Shown here: one piece after another, positions 1-6,066 of the stretch
Layout: each line of letters opens with the position of its first letter
How positions within the stretch are numbered: position 1 is the stretch's first letter
DNA from: a bacterium
GTDB taxonomy: Bacteria > Ratteibacteria > UBA8468
NCBI GenBank assembly: GCA_030672255.1
Contig: DAOVGU010000140.1
Span: 1-11,927 of the forward strand
DNA length: 11,927 nucleotides
Reading direction: 5' to 3'
Program-made: the position numbers and the translations under genes
Notes under the pieces: generated by a model
What the model was told of the DNA's origin: nothing
What the model saw: only the letters and a program-made list of their open reading frames with translations
The model's database searches: none

Positions 1-8
1 GTGAGGGA

Positions 9-109
9 GTTTCTGTAGCGGCATTAGGCGACGGATGAAAACCTGGACAGAGAAGTCGCCTATAGCGAGCATTACTGTGAGCGTGCCGCCTAAGAAACTG
101 CCTGAACCT
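9..109. repeat. Large palindromic element, type A, copy 1 (divergent)
   Basis: An imperfect palindrome. Its ends pair as GTTTCT (9-14) with AGAAAC (93-98) and GCGGC (18-22) with GCCGC (85-89). Inside, TAGGCGAC (25-32) and GTCGCCTA (55-62) form a perfect 8-bp stem around a 22-nt loop. The right end (GCGTGCCGCC then AAGAAACT and CTGAACCT) closely matches the copy ending at 11068, and the left end (GTTTCTGTAGCGGC) is identical to that copy over 14 nt. The interior differs from the other two copies. It abuts the rpmJ stop codon, where rpsM would usually follow in the ribosomal cluster. The element may begin a few bases before 9. Confidence 0.75.
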
Positions 110-234
110 CACCCTTGTCTCTGTTTGTGCTTCTTGCCATAACGGGGAGAGCTACAGATCACCCGCACTACCCCTTTTCTTTTGACAATTCTACACTGAG
201 GGCAAATCTTTCTTACTGAAGCTCTCACCTTCAT
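109..234 (-). CDS. rpmJ: 50S ribosomal protein L36
   Basis: This 41-residue protein of the large ribosomal subunit begins MKVRASVRKICPQC and ends HKQRQG, the hallmark ends of L36. Zinc-ribbon ligands are visible: C11, C14, C27 and a histidine at 36. It is three residues longer than the 38-residue E. coli form because of an insertion (RYGKK) just before the final histidine. The ATG lies one base after the infA stop codon, and AGAGG sits 8 nt upstream within the end of infA, so the two genes are translationally linked at the distal end of the spc operon. The stop codon overlaps the edge of palindromic element A copy 1. Identification rests on the near-invariant family sequence. Confidence 0.97.
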   Translation of the reverse strand: MKVRASVRKICPQCRIVKRKGVVRVICSSPRYGKKHKQRQG

Positions 235-235
235 C

Positions 236-451
236 TTATAACCTCTGGATAATTCTTCCCCTAGTCAGATCATAGGGGGAAATCTCCACCTTTACCCTAT
301 CTCCCGGTGCAACTCTAATATAGTAAAGTCGCATTTTCCCGCTGATGTGCGCTAAAATCTTATGGCCATTCTTCAGCTCTACCCAAAAGATGGCGTTGGG
401 CAATGCCTGGGTAACCACTCCATCCATCGTTATTACCTTCTCCTTAACCAT
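236..451 (-). CDS. infA: Translation initiation factor IF-1
   Basis: This 71-residue single-domain OB-fold protein binds the ribosomal A site during initiation together with IF-2 and IF-3. The length is typical. Family landmarks are visible: an early GVV-ALPNA-F-VEL segment, GHKILAHISGKMR in the middle, and GDRVKVEISPYDLTRGRIIQR at the end. The ATG immediately follows the map stop codon with no spacer. A strong Shine-Dalgarno, GGAGG, lies 10 nt upstream inside map, so its start is well fixed and translation is probably coupled. The order map-infA-rpmJ is the standard one at the end of the spc operon. Confidence 0.98.
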   Translation of the reverse strand: MVKEKVITMDGVVTQALPNAIFWVELKNGHKILAHISGKMRLYYIRVAPGDRVKVEISPYDLTRGRIIQRL

Positions 452-1192
452 TTAAGTGAGGACCTCCGGTCCATCTTCATCAATCAGGACTGTATCTTCA
501 AAATGGACTGAGAGTTTACCATCGGAGGTCACCGCCGTCCAGCCATTTTTTAAGATCTTAATTTCCTTTCTTCCCATATTGACCATCGGCTCGATGGCAA
601 AGACCATACCAGATTTCAAGAAAGAGCCCTGGCCAGGAGGACCAAAATTAGGAATCTCAGGTTCTTCATGCAGCTCCCTGCCAACTCCATGACCAACAAA
701 TTCACGCACTACAGAATAGCCCTTTTTTTCCACATAACTGCCAATAGCATGAGATATATCGGAAACCCGATTGCCAACCACCGCTTTCTTTATCCCTAAG
801 TTCAAGGCTTCTCTCGCTGTTTCTAAGAGTCGAGAAACCTCAGGTGAGATTGCGCCAACAGGAAAGGTGCGGGTACAATCTCCATAATAATGGTCAAAAC
901 CCGCTCCAACATCAATCCCAATAATATCACCTTCTTTGAGTTTAACGGAGGAAGGAATGCCATGGACAATTTCTCCATTGACAGAAGTGCAGAGGGTTGC
1001 CGGATAGTTCCGGTAGCCTTTGAAGGCAGGTTCTGCCCCTTTCCTCTTAATAAAATCAAAGGCTATTTTATCTAACTCTAAAGTCGTTATTCCGGGACAG
1101 ATCCTCTTCTCTAAAAGGAGAAGGGTCTCGGAGGTTATACGAGAAGCCTTCCTTATCTTCTCAATTTCCCTTTTGTTCTTTATCGGAATCAT
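452..1192 (-). CDS. map: Methionine aminopeptidase, type I
   Basis: This metalloenzyme removes the N-terminal methionine from nascent proteins. From the chosen ATG it is 246 residues, normal for type Ia MetAP. All five metal ligands are in place: D94 (GIDVG), D105 (GDCTRTF), H168 (GHGVG), E201 (IEP) and E232 (FEDT). The substrate-site histidines H78 (VHGIP) and H175 (LHEEP) are also present. The frame opens at a TTG two codons earlier (1198), but the ATG at 1192 gives the family-typical start MIPIKNKREI. AAGGA sits 11 nt upstream of the ATG and 5 nt upstream of the TTG, so the SD does not decide it. The start lies inside adk (32-nt overlap), which implies coupling. The gene ends flush against infA. 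Confidence 0.97.
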   Translation of the reverse strand: MIPIKNKREIEKIRKASRITSETLLLLEKRICPGITTLELDKIAFDFIKRKGAEPAFKGYRNYPATLCTSVNGEIVHGIPSSVKLKEGDIIGIDVGAGFDHYYGDCTRTFPVGAISPEVSRLLETAREALNLGIKKAVVGNRVSDISHAIGSYVEKKGYSVVREFVGHGVGRELHEEPEIPNFGPPGQGSFLKSGMVFAIEPMVNMGRKEIKILKNGWTAVTSDGKLSVHFEDTVLIDEDGPEVLT

Positions 1193-1817
1193 GGTCAATT
1201 TTTTCCTTAATTAAATTGACTATTTTTTGCAAAGGAAGGGAGCCATCCACACTCTTCAAAACGCCTTTTTTTCTATAATAATTGACAATTGGTTTGGTTT
1301 CTGAATGAAAGACGGACAACCTTTCTTTCACTACTTTCTCCTGGTCATCCTCTCTTTGATAAAGAGGTCCTCTACAGCAATCGCAAATTCCCTCTCTTTC
1401 CGGAGGAATATTCACTAAATGGTAAATTGCCCCACAATTCTTACAGATTCTTCTCTCAGAGAGTCGTTTGATAAGAAAATTATCCTGGGCTTCCAGATGA
1501 ATAACCTGATAAGAACTATTGCTCATTATCATTTCCAATTCCTCTGCCTGGTTAAGTGTTCGGGGAAATCCATCAAGGATAAAACCTTTTTTTAAACCGG
1601 AAACTTCCTCCTTTACCATTTTTATTATTATTTCATCCGGAACAAGGGCCCCTTTTTCCATAAATGATTTGGCCCTGTTGCCCAATTCCGTTTCCTCTTT
1701 GACATTTCTTCGCAGAATATCACCGCTAGAAATCAGAGGAATATTTAAATTTTTACTCAAATGCGTTCCGACTGTCCCCTTCCCAACCCCTGGCGCCCCA
1801 AAAAGAATCAAAACCAT
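1161..1817 (-). CDS. adk: Adenylate kinase
   Basis: This cytosolic enzyme interconverts ATP + AMP and 2 ADP. The 218-residue protein has the P-loop GAPGVGKGT at 7-15, the AMP-binding start SSGDILR at 30-36, DGFPRT at 82-87, and a long LID domain. The LID carries a zinc-type cysteine set: C125-x2-C128 and C145-x2-C148, with an extra C147. This is the zinc-binding long form, common in Gram-positive and many candidate-phylum bacteria. The C-terminal tail is unusually polar and overlaps the start of map by 32 nt. The region just upstream of the ATG is a CCACAGATTAACACAGAT repeat, and no clear Shine-Dalgarno is visible there, so initiation may be weak or coupled to the preceding gene. Confidence 0.97.
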   Translation of the reverse strand: MVLILFGAPGVGKGTVGTHLSKNLNIPLISSGDILRRNVKEETELGNRAKSFMEKGALVPDEIIIKMVKEEVSGLKKGFILDGFPRTLNQAEELEMIMSNSSYQVIHLEAQDNFLIKRLSERRICKNCGAIYHLVNIPPEREGICDCCRGPLYQREDDQEKVVKERLSVFHSETKPIVNYYRKKGVLKSVDGSLPLQKIVNLIKEKIDHDSDKEQKGN

Positions 1818-1823
1818 TTATAG

Positions 1824-1841
1824 CCACAGATTAACACAGAT
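1824..1841 (+). repeat. Short dispersed repeat, type C, copy 1
   Basis: CCACAGATTAACACAGAT occupies most of the 42-bp gap between the DUF2059 gene and adk. A longer copy in the opposite orientation lies at 4208-4240, over the end of rplO; ACAGATTAACACAGAT is shared. Here the repeat replaces the sequence where an adk ribosome-binding site would be expected. Confidence 0.7.
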
Positions 1842-1859
1842 AAAAACAAAAGTCATTAT

Positions 1860-2429
1860 TTAATCTTTTTCTGCCAATTCTTTTGTTTTTGACAGACGTT
1901 CTTTTTCCTCCTGCATAATCTCATTAACCAGTTGTATAATTTTAGGCATTAATAACTCATTAGTTTTCTGCATTGAGTCCACAGCTAATTGAGGCGTTAC
2001 CTCTACAAGTTTTTTTCCGGTACGAGATTTGTAGAATCGAATTAAATCTCTCAATTCACGTTCAGTAAAATATTCATCATAGAAAGGAAAATATATCTGC
2101 TCCATCAGTTGCCCTAAATCTATTCTTTTAGGCAATAACTCTCTATACCGCTTCAAGAAACGAGTAACACTTTCCGCCCCCTCCTTTTCAAATTTTCCTC
2201 GTTCTTCACCTTTCAGAAATCCAGACATCATTTGAGGAAAATTTCTCTCTATCTGAGCTAATACCATATCCATCGTCTTTTCAGCCTGCTTTCCCACTTC
2301 TGTAACTTCAATCAGCTCCTTAATTAACTTCTTTTTCCTTGCTGAAATTTCCTCCTCCGCCTCTGTTGGCATAACAAAGAAAGATAAAACTAAAACTGCC
2401 ACAACTCCACTCAACCCTCTCTTAAACAT
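1860..2429 (-). CDS. Exported DUF2059-family protein
   Basis: This 189-residue protein has an N-terminal signal peptide: basic MFKR, a hydrophobic stretch at about 7-20, then a likely signal peptidase I site after PTEA (residue 24). The remainder is charged and helical. Residues 117-152 carry the pattern YDEYFT-EREL-DLIRFYKSRTGKKL-E-TPQL, which matches DUF2059. That family is widespread in exported proteins and has no settled biochemical function. The ATG is preceded by AGGGGTGG, a reasonable Shine-Dalgarno. The gene interrupts the usual secY-adk junction and has a large palindromic repeat on its upstream side and a short repeat downstream, as if it was inserted. Function is unknown; a periplasmic location is inferred from the signal peptide. 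Confidence 0.85.
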   Translation of the reverse strand: MFKRGLSGVVAVLVLSFFVMPTEAEEEISARKKKLIKELIEVTEVGKQAEKTMDMVLAQIERNFPQMMSGFLKGEERGKFEKEGAESVTRFLKRYRELLPKRIDLGQLMEQIYFPFYDEYFTERELRDLIRFYKSRTGKKLVEVTPQLAVDSMQKTNELLMPKIIQLVNEIMQEEKERLSKTKELAEKD

Positions 2430-2450
2430 ATTCCACCCCTTTTCTCTTCA

Positions 2451-2690
2451 ACTTTTGCTCTCTTTCTGGTTCAACTTCTATGAGGGAGAAGATTTTTCAA
2501 TAGGTTCGGAATGTTCCCTGAAGCGTGCCTTGTTAGCGACGAGCGAGCACGGTGTCCGCCAAAGGCGGACGAGCGAGGAGCAACGAGAGCGAAGATTTCC
2601 TCGCTGGGGAAATCAAGCGTGCCGCTGAAGGAAACTTCCGAGCATATCTGAAGTTAAAAAATCTTCTTCCTTTTGTAAAGGAGCAAAAGT
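2451..2690. repeat. Large palindromic element, type A, copy 2 (longest arms)
   Basis: This nested inverted repeat fills nearly all of the secY-DUF2059 gap. Outermost arms are ACTTTTGCTC (2451-2460) with GAGCAAAAGT (2681-2690). Next, GGGAGAAGATTTTT (2484-2497) pairs with AAAAAATCTTCTTCC (about 2656-2670). Then the TTCGGAA and CCTGAAGCG region (2504-2525) pairs with CGCTGAAGGAAACTTCCGA (2623-2641). Two hairpins lie inside: GTCCGCC/GGCGGAC with loop AAA (2554-2570), and GATTTCC/GGAAATC with loop TCGCTGG (2594-2614). The interior matches the copy at 10931-11068 closely. The outermost arm abuts the secY stop codon. No U-tract terminator is evident. Confidence 0.85.
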
Positions 2691-4000
2691 TATCGTATTT
2701 TCATCTTCTTCATAAAACCTTGATAGTGGCGCATAAGTAGATGAGCTTCAATCTGGCGCATTGTCTCAATGATTACCGCAACAATAATAAGCAGTCCGAT
2801 CCCGCCGAAAAGACTCGCTACTAAATATGGAACCTTTAACCAATTCATAATGATATAAGGAAAAATAGCGATCGCAACTAAGAAAAGGGAACCGGGTAGA
2901 GTTAATTTTGTCAGAATCCTTTCCAGGAAGCTTGCCGTAGGTTTGCCCGGCCTCACCCCGGCAATAAATCCTCCGTACTTGCGTAAATCATCGGCCACGT
3001 TGTCAGGTTTAAAGTTAATGAAAGCATAGAAATAGCAGAAGAAGATGGTCAGCCCAGCAAAAAGGATGGTGTAAAGAAGGGCACCTGGAGCAAGCCATTC
3101 AGAGATTCTTCGTACAAAATCAATCTTGACGAATCTAAGCATTGTTGCTGGAAGCATCAGAATAGCGGTAGCAAAGATTAAAGGAATAACCCCACCTTGA
3201 TTGATTTTAAGAGGAAGATAGGTAGACTGACCTCCATATACCTTCCGACCAATAACTCGCTTAGCATATTGAACAGAAATTCTTCTTTCCCCCTCAACAA
3301 GTAAGATGGTGGCCGCTACCACAAGAGCAATCAAAATAACCATCAGAAAAATGGTAGGACCGGGTAGCTGCCCCGAGCGATAGAGCATCCCAATCTGTTT
3401 GGAGGCTGTCGGGTACCGAGAGAGAATTCCAATGGTAATGATTAAGGAGATGCCATTACCAATCCCCTTTTCCGTGATTTGTTCCCCTAACCACATCAAA
3501 AAGATAGTGCCCGTGGTAAGGGTAATTACAGTGATTATCCGAAAGAACCAGCCTGGCTGAGAAACCATCACCACCCCATCAAAACTGTTGGGATTTTCTA
3601 ACCAGAAAGAAATGGCCAGGGATTGAACGATACACAAAAGCACCGTCCCCTGCCTTGTCAACTGAGTAAGTTTTTTTCTCCCTTCAGGTCCTTCCCTCCT
3701 TAAATTTTCAAAGTAAGGGACTACGGAAGCCAAAAGTTCCAAGATAATGGAGACGGAAATATAGGGCATAATCCCTAAAGCAAAAATGGTGAGATTAGAG
3801 AGAGCTCCACCGGTAAAGAGATCGGCAATTCCGAAGAGTGTGCCTGGCATTCTCTGGAAGAATTGGGCCAAAGCGGCTCCATTGATCCCCGGAGTAGGAA
3901 TATGACAGCCTAAACGATAGACAGCTAATAATCCCAAGGTAATTAAGATTTTTTTTCGCAGATCAGGAATCTTAAAACTATCACGAAATGGCGTTAACAT
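2690..4000 (-). CDS. secY: Preprotein translocase subunit SecY
   Basis: This is the channel-forming subunit of the SecYEG translocon in the inner membrane. From the chosen ATG it is 436 residues with about ten hydrophobic segments. Conserved landmarks include FKIPDLRKKIL near the start, HIPTPGIN in the plug region, ALGIMPYISVSIILELL, TEKGIGNGISLIITIGIL, GGVIPLIFA, GKPTASFLERILTKLTLPGS, and the C-terminal LMRHYQGFMKK. The frame opens with a TTG at 4021, seven codons upstream, but homologs start MLxxF, which fits the ATG at 4000. No clear Shine-Dalgarno precedes it, because the 5' side is a cluster of repeats. The gene follows rplO as usual but is separated from it by about 215 bp of repeats instead of being tightly packed. 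Confidence 0.97.
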   Translation of the reverse strand: MLTPFRDSFKIPDLRKKILITLGLLAVYRLGCHIPTPGINGAALAQFFQRMPGTLFGIADLFTGGALSNLTIFALGIMPYISVSIILELLASVVPYFENLRREGPEGRKKLTQLTRQGTVLLCIVQSLAISFWLENPNSFDGVVMVSQPGWFFRIITVITLTTGTIFLMWLGEQITEKGIGNGISLIITIGILSRYPTASKQIGMLYRSGQLPGPTIFLMVILIALVVAATILLVEGERRISVQYAKRVIGRKVYGGQSTYLPLKINQGGVIPLIFATAILMLPATMLRFVKIDFVRRISEWLAPGALLYTILFAGLTIFFCYFYAFINFKPDNVADDLRKYGGFIAGVRPGKPTASFLERILTKLTLPGSLFLVAIAIFPYIIMNWLKVPYLVASLFGGIGLLIIVAVIIETMRQIEAHLLMRHYQGFMKKMKIR

Positions 4001-4031
4001 AAATTTTCTATGAAACCACAAGATTTCACAG

Positions 4032-4050
4032 CCCCTGATTAAATCAGGGG
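4032..4050. repeat. Perfect palindrome CCCCTGATT-A-AATCAGGGG
   Basis: Two 9-bp arms (4032-4040 and 4042-4050) flank a single central base. It has the same architecture as the CCCCGTATTNAATACGGGG core found three times in the window, with different arm sequence. It touches the next element directly and lies just upstream of secY. Confidence 0.75.
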
Positions 4051-4088
4051 GTCATTGCGACCCCGTATTCAATACGGGGGTGGCAATC
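4051..4088 (+). repeat. Modular palindromic element, type B (ATTGC stem, CCCCGTATT core)
   Basis: The frame is GTC, stem ATTGC (4054-4058), GA, perfect 19-bp core CCCCGTATTCAATACGGGG (4061-4079), GTG, complementary stem GCAAT (4083-4087), C. The identical core with a different central base recurs at 8684-8702 and 11536-11554, where the outer stem is different but still complementary. It lies in the rplO-secY gap. Confidence 0.85.
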
Positions 4089-4101
4089 CCTCACTTCTGG
4101 A

Positions 4102-4196
4102 GATTGCTTCGTCGTTAATACTCCTCGCAACGACTTCGTCGGATTGCTTCAGCTTCGCTTCGCAATGACAAGCGAGGGACCTCGCTCGCAATGACA
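4102..4196 (-). repeat. Tandem cluster of type B elements, two complete and one truncated
   Basis: Read on the minus strand, two complete frames are visible. In 4102-4134 the stems are GTTGC and GCAAT. In 4142-4169 they are ATTGC and GCAAT, with core AGCGAAGCTGAA. A third, at 4170-4196, has the GTCATTGC end and an internal AGCGAGG/CCTCGCT hairpin (4171-4186) but runs into its neighbour without its own closing stem. Together with 4032-4088 this makes the whole rplO-secY gap repeat sequence; nothing else is visible there. Confidence 0.75.
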
Positions 4197-4207
4197 GACT
4201 GCGCTGT

Positions 4208-4240
4208 CATCTGTGTTAATCTGTGTAATCTGTGGTTAAA
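4208..4240 (-). repeat. Short dispersed repeat, type C, copy 2, overlapping rplO
   Basis: Read on the minus strand this is TTTAACCACAGATTACAC followed by AGATTAACACAGATG, an imperfect repetition of ACAGATTA units. It shares ACAGATTAACACAGAT with the copy at 1824-1841, in opposite orientation. It runs through the 3' end of rplO and supplies that gene's last codons and its TAA stop. Confidence 0.75.
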
Positions 4241-4668
4241 TTTGTTTTTCCTCCTATTTTACTAATTGCCGCAATTGCTTTCTTGCTAAATTTATCCGCT
4301 TTTATGGTAAGTTTTCTTTTTATTTCTCCTTTAGCAAGGATTTTTACCAAACCTTCCCTCTTAATCAGCCCTTCTTCTCTCATTCTCCTTGCATCTATTA
4401 CCTCTCCATCTTCAAATCTATTCAATTGTTCTAAATTAACTATTTGGTATTCTCTTTTTCTAATCGGTGTAAATCCTCGCTTGGGGATCTTTCTAACAAA
4501 AGGGATCTGCCCCCCTTCAAAGCTCCGGGAGCCACTACTACCAGCTCTGGCTTTTTGTCCTTTATGACCGCGTGTTGCAGTCTTGCCATGGCCAGAACCA
4601 GGACCACGACCAACTCTCTTTTGCTTATGGCGTGAACCAGGAACCGGTCTTAACTCATTTAGCTTCAT
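4216..4668 (-). CDS. rplO: 50S ribosomal protein L15 with repeat-derived tail
   Basis: This 150-residue large-subunit protein starts with the family signature MKLNELRPVPGSRHKQKRVGRG, followed by GSGHGKTATRGHKGQKAR and GGQIPFVRKIPKRGF. Its ATG overlaps the rpsE stop as ATGA, which is tight coupling, with no rpmD between them. The last seven residues, LTTDYTD (144-150), are encoded by a type C dispersed repeat that also provides the stop codon. The native protein probably ended near GGKTN. Such a tail is likely tolerated because L15's C-terminus is variable. Identification is secure; the tail being acquired is inferred from the repeat match. Confidence 0.97.
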   Translation of the reverse strand: MKLNELRPVPGSRHKQKRVGRGPGSGHGKTATRGHKGQKARAGSSGSRSFEGGQIPFVRKIPKRGFTPIRKREYQIVNLEQLNRFEDGEVIDARRMREEGLIKREGLVKILAKGEIKRKLTIKADKFSKKAIAAISKIGGKTNLTTDYTD

Positions 4669-5120
4669 TCTACCTCGAACGAATGAGTGAGAGCAGCCAA
4701 TGTTGCCTTTACTACATTAAGAGGATTATGGGAGCCAAATAATTTTGTTACGACATCAGAGATCCCGGCCGCTTCCATCACCGCTCTTACCGGTTTAGCC
4801 CCAACAATTCCCCTTCCCTTTCGTGCTGGCTTCAAAAGGACCTTAGAGGCACCAAACTTAGTGGTAGTCATATAGGGAATGCTTGAGCCTGAGAGCGGTA
4901 TTTTAATTAAAGATTTCCTTGCTCTTTTTTCAGCCTTGGCGATTGCATTGCTCACCTCTCCTGCCTTCCCATAGCCATAACCAACGCTACCTGCTCTATC
5001 ACCAACAACAACCAAAGCATTAAATCTCATTCGCCTCCCACCTTTAACCACCTTGGAAATTCGATTAATGGTAACAACCTTTTTTATCCACTCCTCCTGA
5101 TTCCTTTGATTATTACTCAT
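4665..5120 (-). CDS. rpsE: 30S ribosomal protein S5
   Basis: This small-subunit protein is involved in decoding fidelity and the mRNA entry channel. It has 151 residues from the ATG at 5120, with the N-terminal double-stranded RNA-binding domain (VVTINRISKVVKGGRRMRFNALVVVGD) and the C-terminal half KPARKGRGIVGAKPVRAVMEAAGISDVVTKLFGSHNPLNVVKATLAAL. The frame opens at a TTG one codon earlier. The ATG overlaps the rplR stop codon by one base (TGATG) and AAAGGTGG lies 12 nt upstream, so the ATG is preferred. Its stop overlaps rplO by 4 nt; L30, often encoded at this point, is absent. Confidence 0.97.
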   Translation of the reverse strand: MSNNQRNQEEWIKKVVTINRISKVVKGGRRMRFNALVVVGDRAGSVGYGYGKAGEVSNAIAKAEKRARKSLIKIPLSGSSIPYMTTTKFGASKVLLKPARKGRGIVGAKPVRAVMEAAGISDVVTKLFGSHNPLNVVKATLAALTHSFEVE

Positions 5121-5476
5121 CAAAATTGTAATCCACCTTTCTTTGCGCCTTCAACAAAGGTCTTTACTCTGCCATGAAAGGAATAGCCGGCGCGATCAAA
5201 AACTACATTTTTAATTCCCAAATGGAGCGCTTTCTGGGCCAATAGAGAACCAACTTTCTCTGCTCCTTTAAGATTATATCCGGCTGTAGATTTATTAAAA
5301 TCCTTAGAACAACTGGAGACGGTGGTAATTACCCTTTTCTCCTCATCATTAATAAGAATACCGTAGATATGTTTTAAACTTTTAAAGATGGTAAGCCTTG
5401 ATCGCTCTTTCGTTCCAAAAATCTTTTTCCTTTTAACTAAAGCCCTATGCCTTTTTTTTCTTCTCTCCTCTTCCAT
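5120..5476 (-). CDS. rplR: 50S ribosomal protein L18
   Basis: This 118-residue protein binds 5S rRNA in the central protuberance. It has a highly basic N-terminus (MEEERRKKRHRALVKRKK), then SRLTIFKSLKHIYGILINDEE and the C-terminal core NVVFDRAGYSFHGRVKTFVEGAKKGGLQF, matching the family's usual DRGGYxYHGRV-ALAEGAREGGLxF pattern. It starts 8 nt after rplF stops. AAGGA sits right against the ATG, too close for an ideal site, so coupling to rplF translation is likely. It overlaps rpsE by one base. Confidence 0.97.
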   Translation of the reverse strand: MEEERRKKRHRALVKRKKIFGTKERSRLTIFKSLKHIYGILINDEEKRVITTVSSCSKDFNKSTAGYNLKGAEKVGSLLAQKALHLGIKNVVFDRAGYSFHGRVKTFVEGAKKGGLQF

Positions 5477-5484
5477 TCCTTATT

Positions 5485-6027
5485 TTACACAGTTGTTGCT
5501 ACTGCGGTTTTACCTACCTTATGGCGAACATACTCTCCCTGGTAGCGAATTCCCTTACCTTTATAAGCATCCGGTGGTTGAATTCTCCTGATAGAGGCCG
5601 CAAAGTTTCCCACCAATTCCTTATCTATTCCTTTAATAAGAATGGTAGTTTTGGTAACCTTTACCTCCAGGTTCTCCGGGACTTCAATCTCAATGGGATG
5701 GGAAAATCCTAAGGATAAGGAAAGCTTTTTCCCCTCCATTTTTGCCCGATAGCCCACGCCTACCATCTCCAAAGTCTTCTCATAGCCCCTTACCACTCCC
5801 TCAATCATATTGGCAATAAGAGTACGGAAGAGGCCTTGAAGGGCAGTAATTTTTGGTCCATTTCCTTGCCTCTTTAAGAGAATCTGTCCATTGGCGAGCT
5901 CGTCCCTCAAAACCAAAGGGATTTCTCTTTCTAATTTACCTTTGGGGCCCTCCACACTTATGAGTCTATTTTTGACCTTTACCTTAACACCTTCCGGAAT
6001 ATTTAGTGGTCTTTCCCTTTTCTTCAT
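5485..6027 (-). CDS. rplF: 50S ribosomal protein L6
   Basis: This 180-residue large-subunit protein lies near the factor-binding site. Landmarks are RPLNIPEGVKVKVKN near the start, VEGPKGKLER, a repeat of the same fold in the second half, and the C-terminal RRIQPPDAYKGKGIRYQGEYVRHKVGK. The open frame extends 13 codons further to a TTG at 6066, but that would overlap aspS and include a strong promoter. The ATG at 6027 gives the family-typical length and start. There is no Shine-Dalgarno; instead a TAAAAT -10 box ends 10 nt before the ATG, pointing to a near-leaderless mRNA. It is the first gene of a truncated spc operon: rpsH and earlier genes are not upstream. Confidence 0.97.
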   Translation of the reverse strand: MKKRERPLNIPEGVKVKVKNRLISVEGPKGKLEREIPLVLRDELANGQILLKRQGNGPKITALQGLFRTLIANMIEGVVRGYEKTLEMVGVGYRAKMEGKKLSLSLGFSHPIEIEVPENLEVKVTKTTILIKGIDKELVGNFAASIRRIQPPDAYKGKGIRYQGEYVRHKVGKTAVATTV

Positions 6028-6037
6028 AAAACGAATT

Positions 6038-6066
6038 ATTTTACTATGGTATCTTTTTTTTGTCAA
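6038..6066 (-). promoter_or_regulatory. Sigma70-type promoter for the rplF operon
   Basis: On the minus strand, a perfect -35 TTGACA (6066-6061), a 17-nt spacer, and -10 TAAAAT (6043-6038, 5 of 6 to consensus). The -35 lies in the aspS coding end; the aspS TAG stop is the last part of the spacer. Ten bases separate the -10 from the rplF ATG, so transcription would start about 2-4 nt before the start codon. Confidence 0.8.

Noticed and set aside
2656..2690. Rho-independent terminator after secY
   Set aside because: The T-run on the minus strand lies inside the long inverted repeat and is not preceded by a GC-rich hairpin in the right place.
2552..2740. Plus-strand frame beginning MSAKGGRARSNESE, with a similar peptide from 10885-11127
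   Set aside because: Both are translations of the type A repeat; the similarity reflects the shared DNA element. There is no ribosome-binding site and the frames run into unrelated flanks.
4001..4021. TTG start for secY giving MWFHRKF
   Set aside because: SecY homologs start at the MLxxF methionine; the extra codons lie against repeat sequence. The AGGGG upstream belongs to the palindrome at 4032-4050. Not fully excluded.
4059..4081. TATTNAATA in the CCCCGTATT core as a -10 box
   Set aside because: A TTGAAA 18 nt from the copy near hisS is suggestive, but the same core occurs at sites with no matching -35, so chance is likely.
4032..4196. CRISPR array in the rplO-secY gap
   Set aside because: The units are palindromic, in both orientations and of unequal length, with no regular spacers and no cas genes.
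6028..6066. TTG start for rplF giving 193 residues
   Set aside because: It would overlap aspS and cover a strong promoter; the ATG at 6027 gives the normal L6 length and N-terminus.
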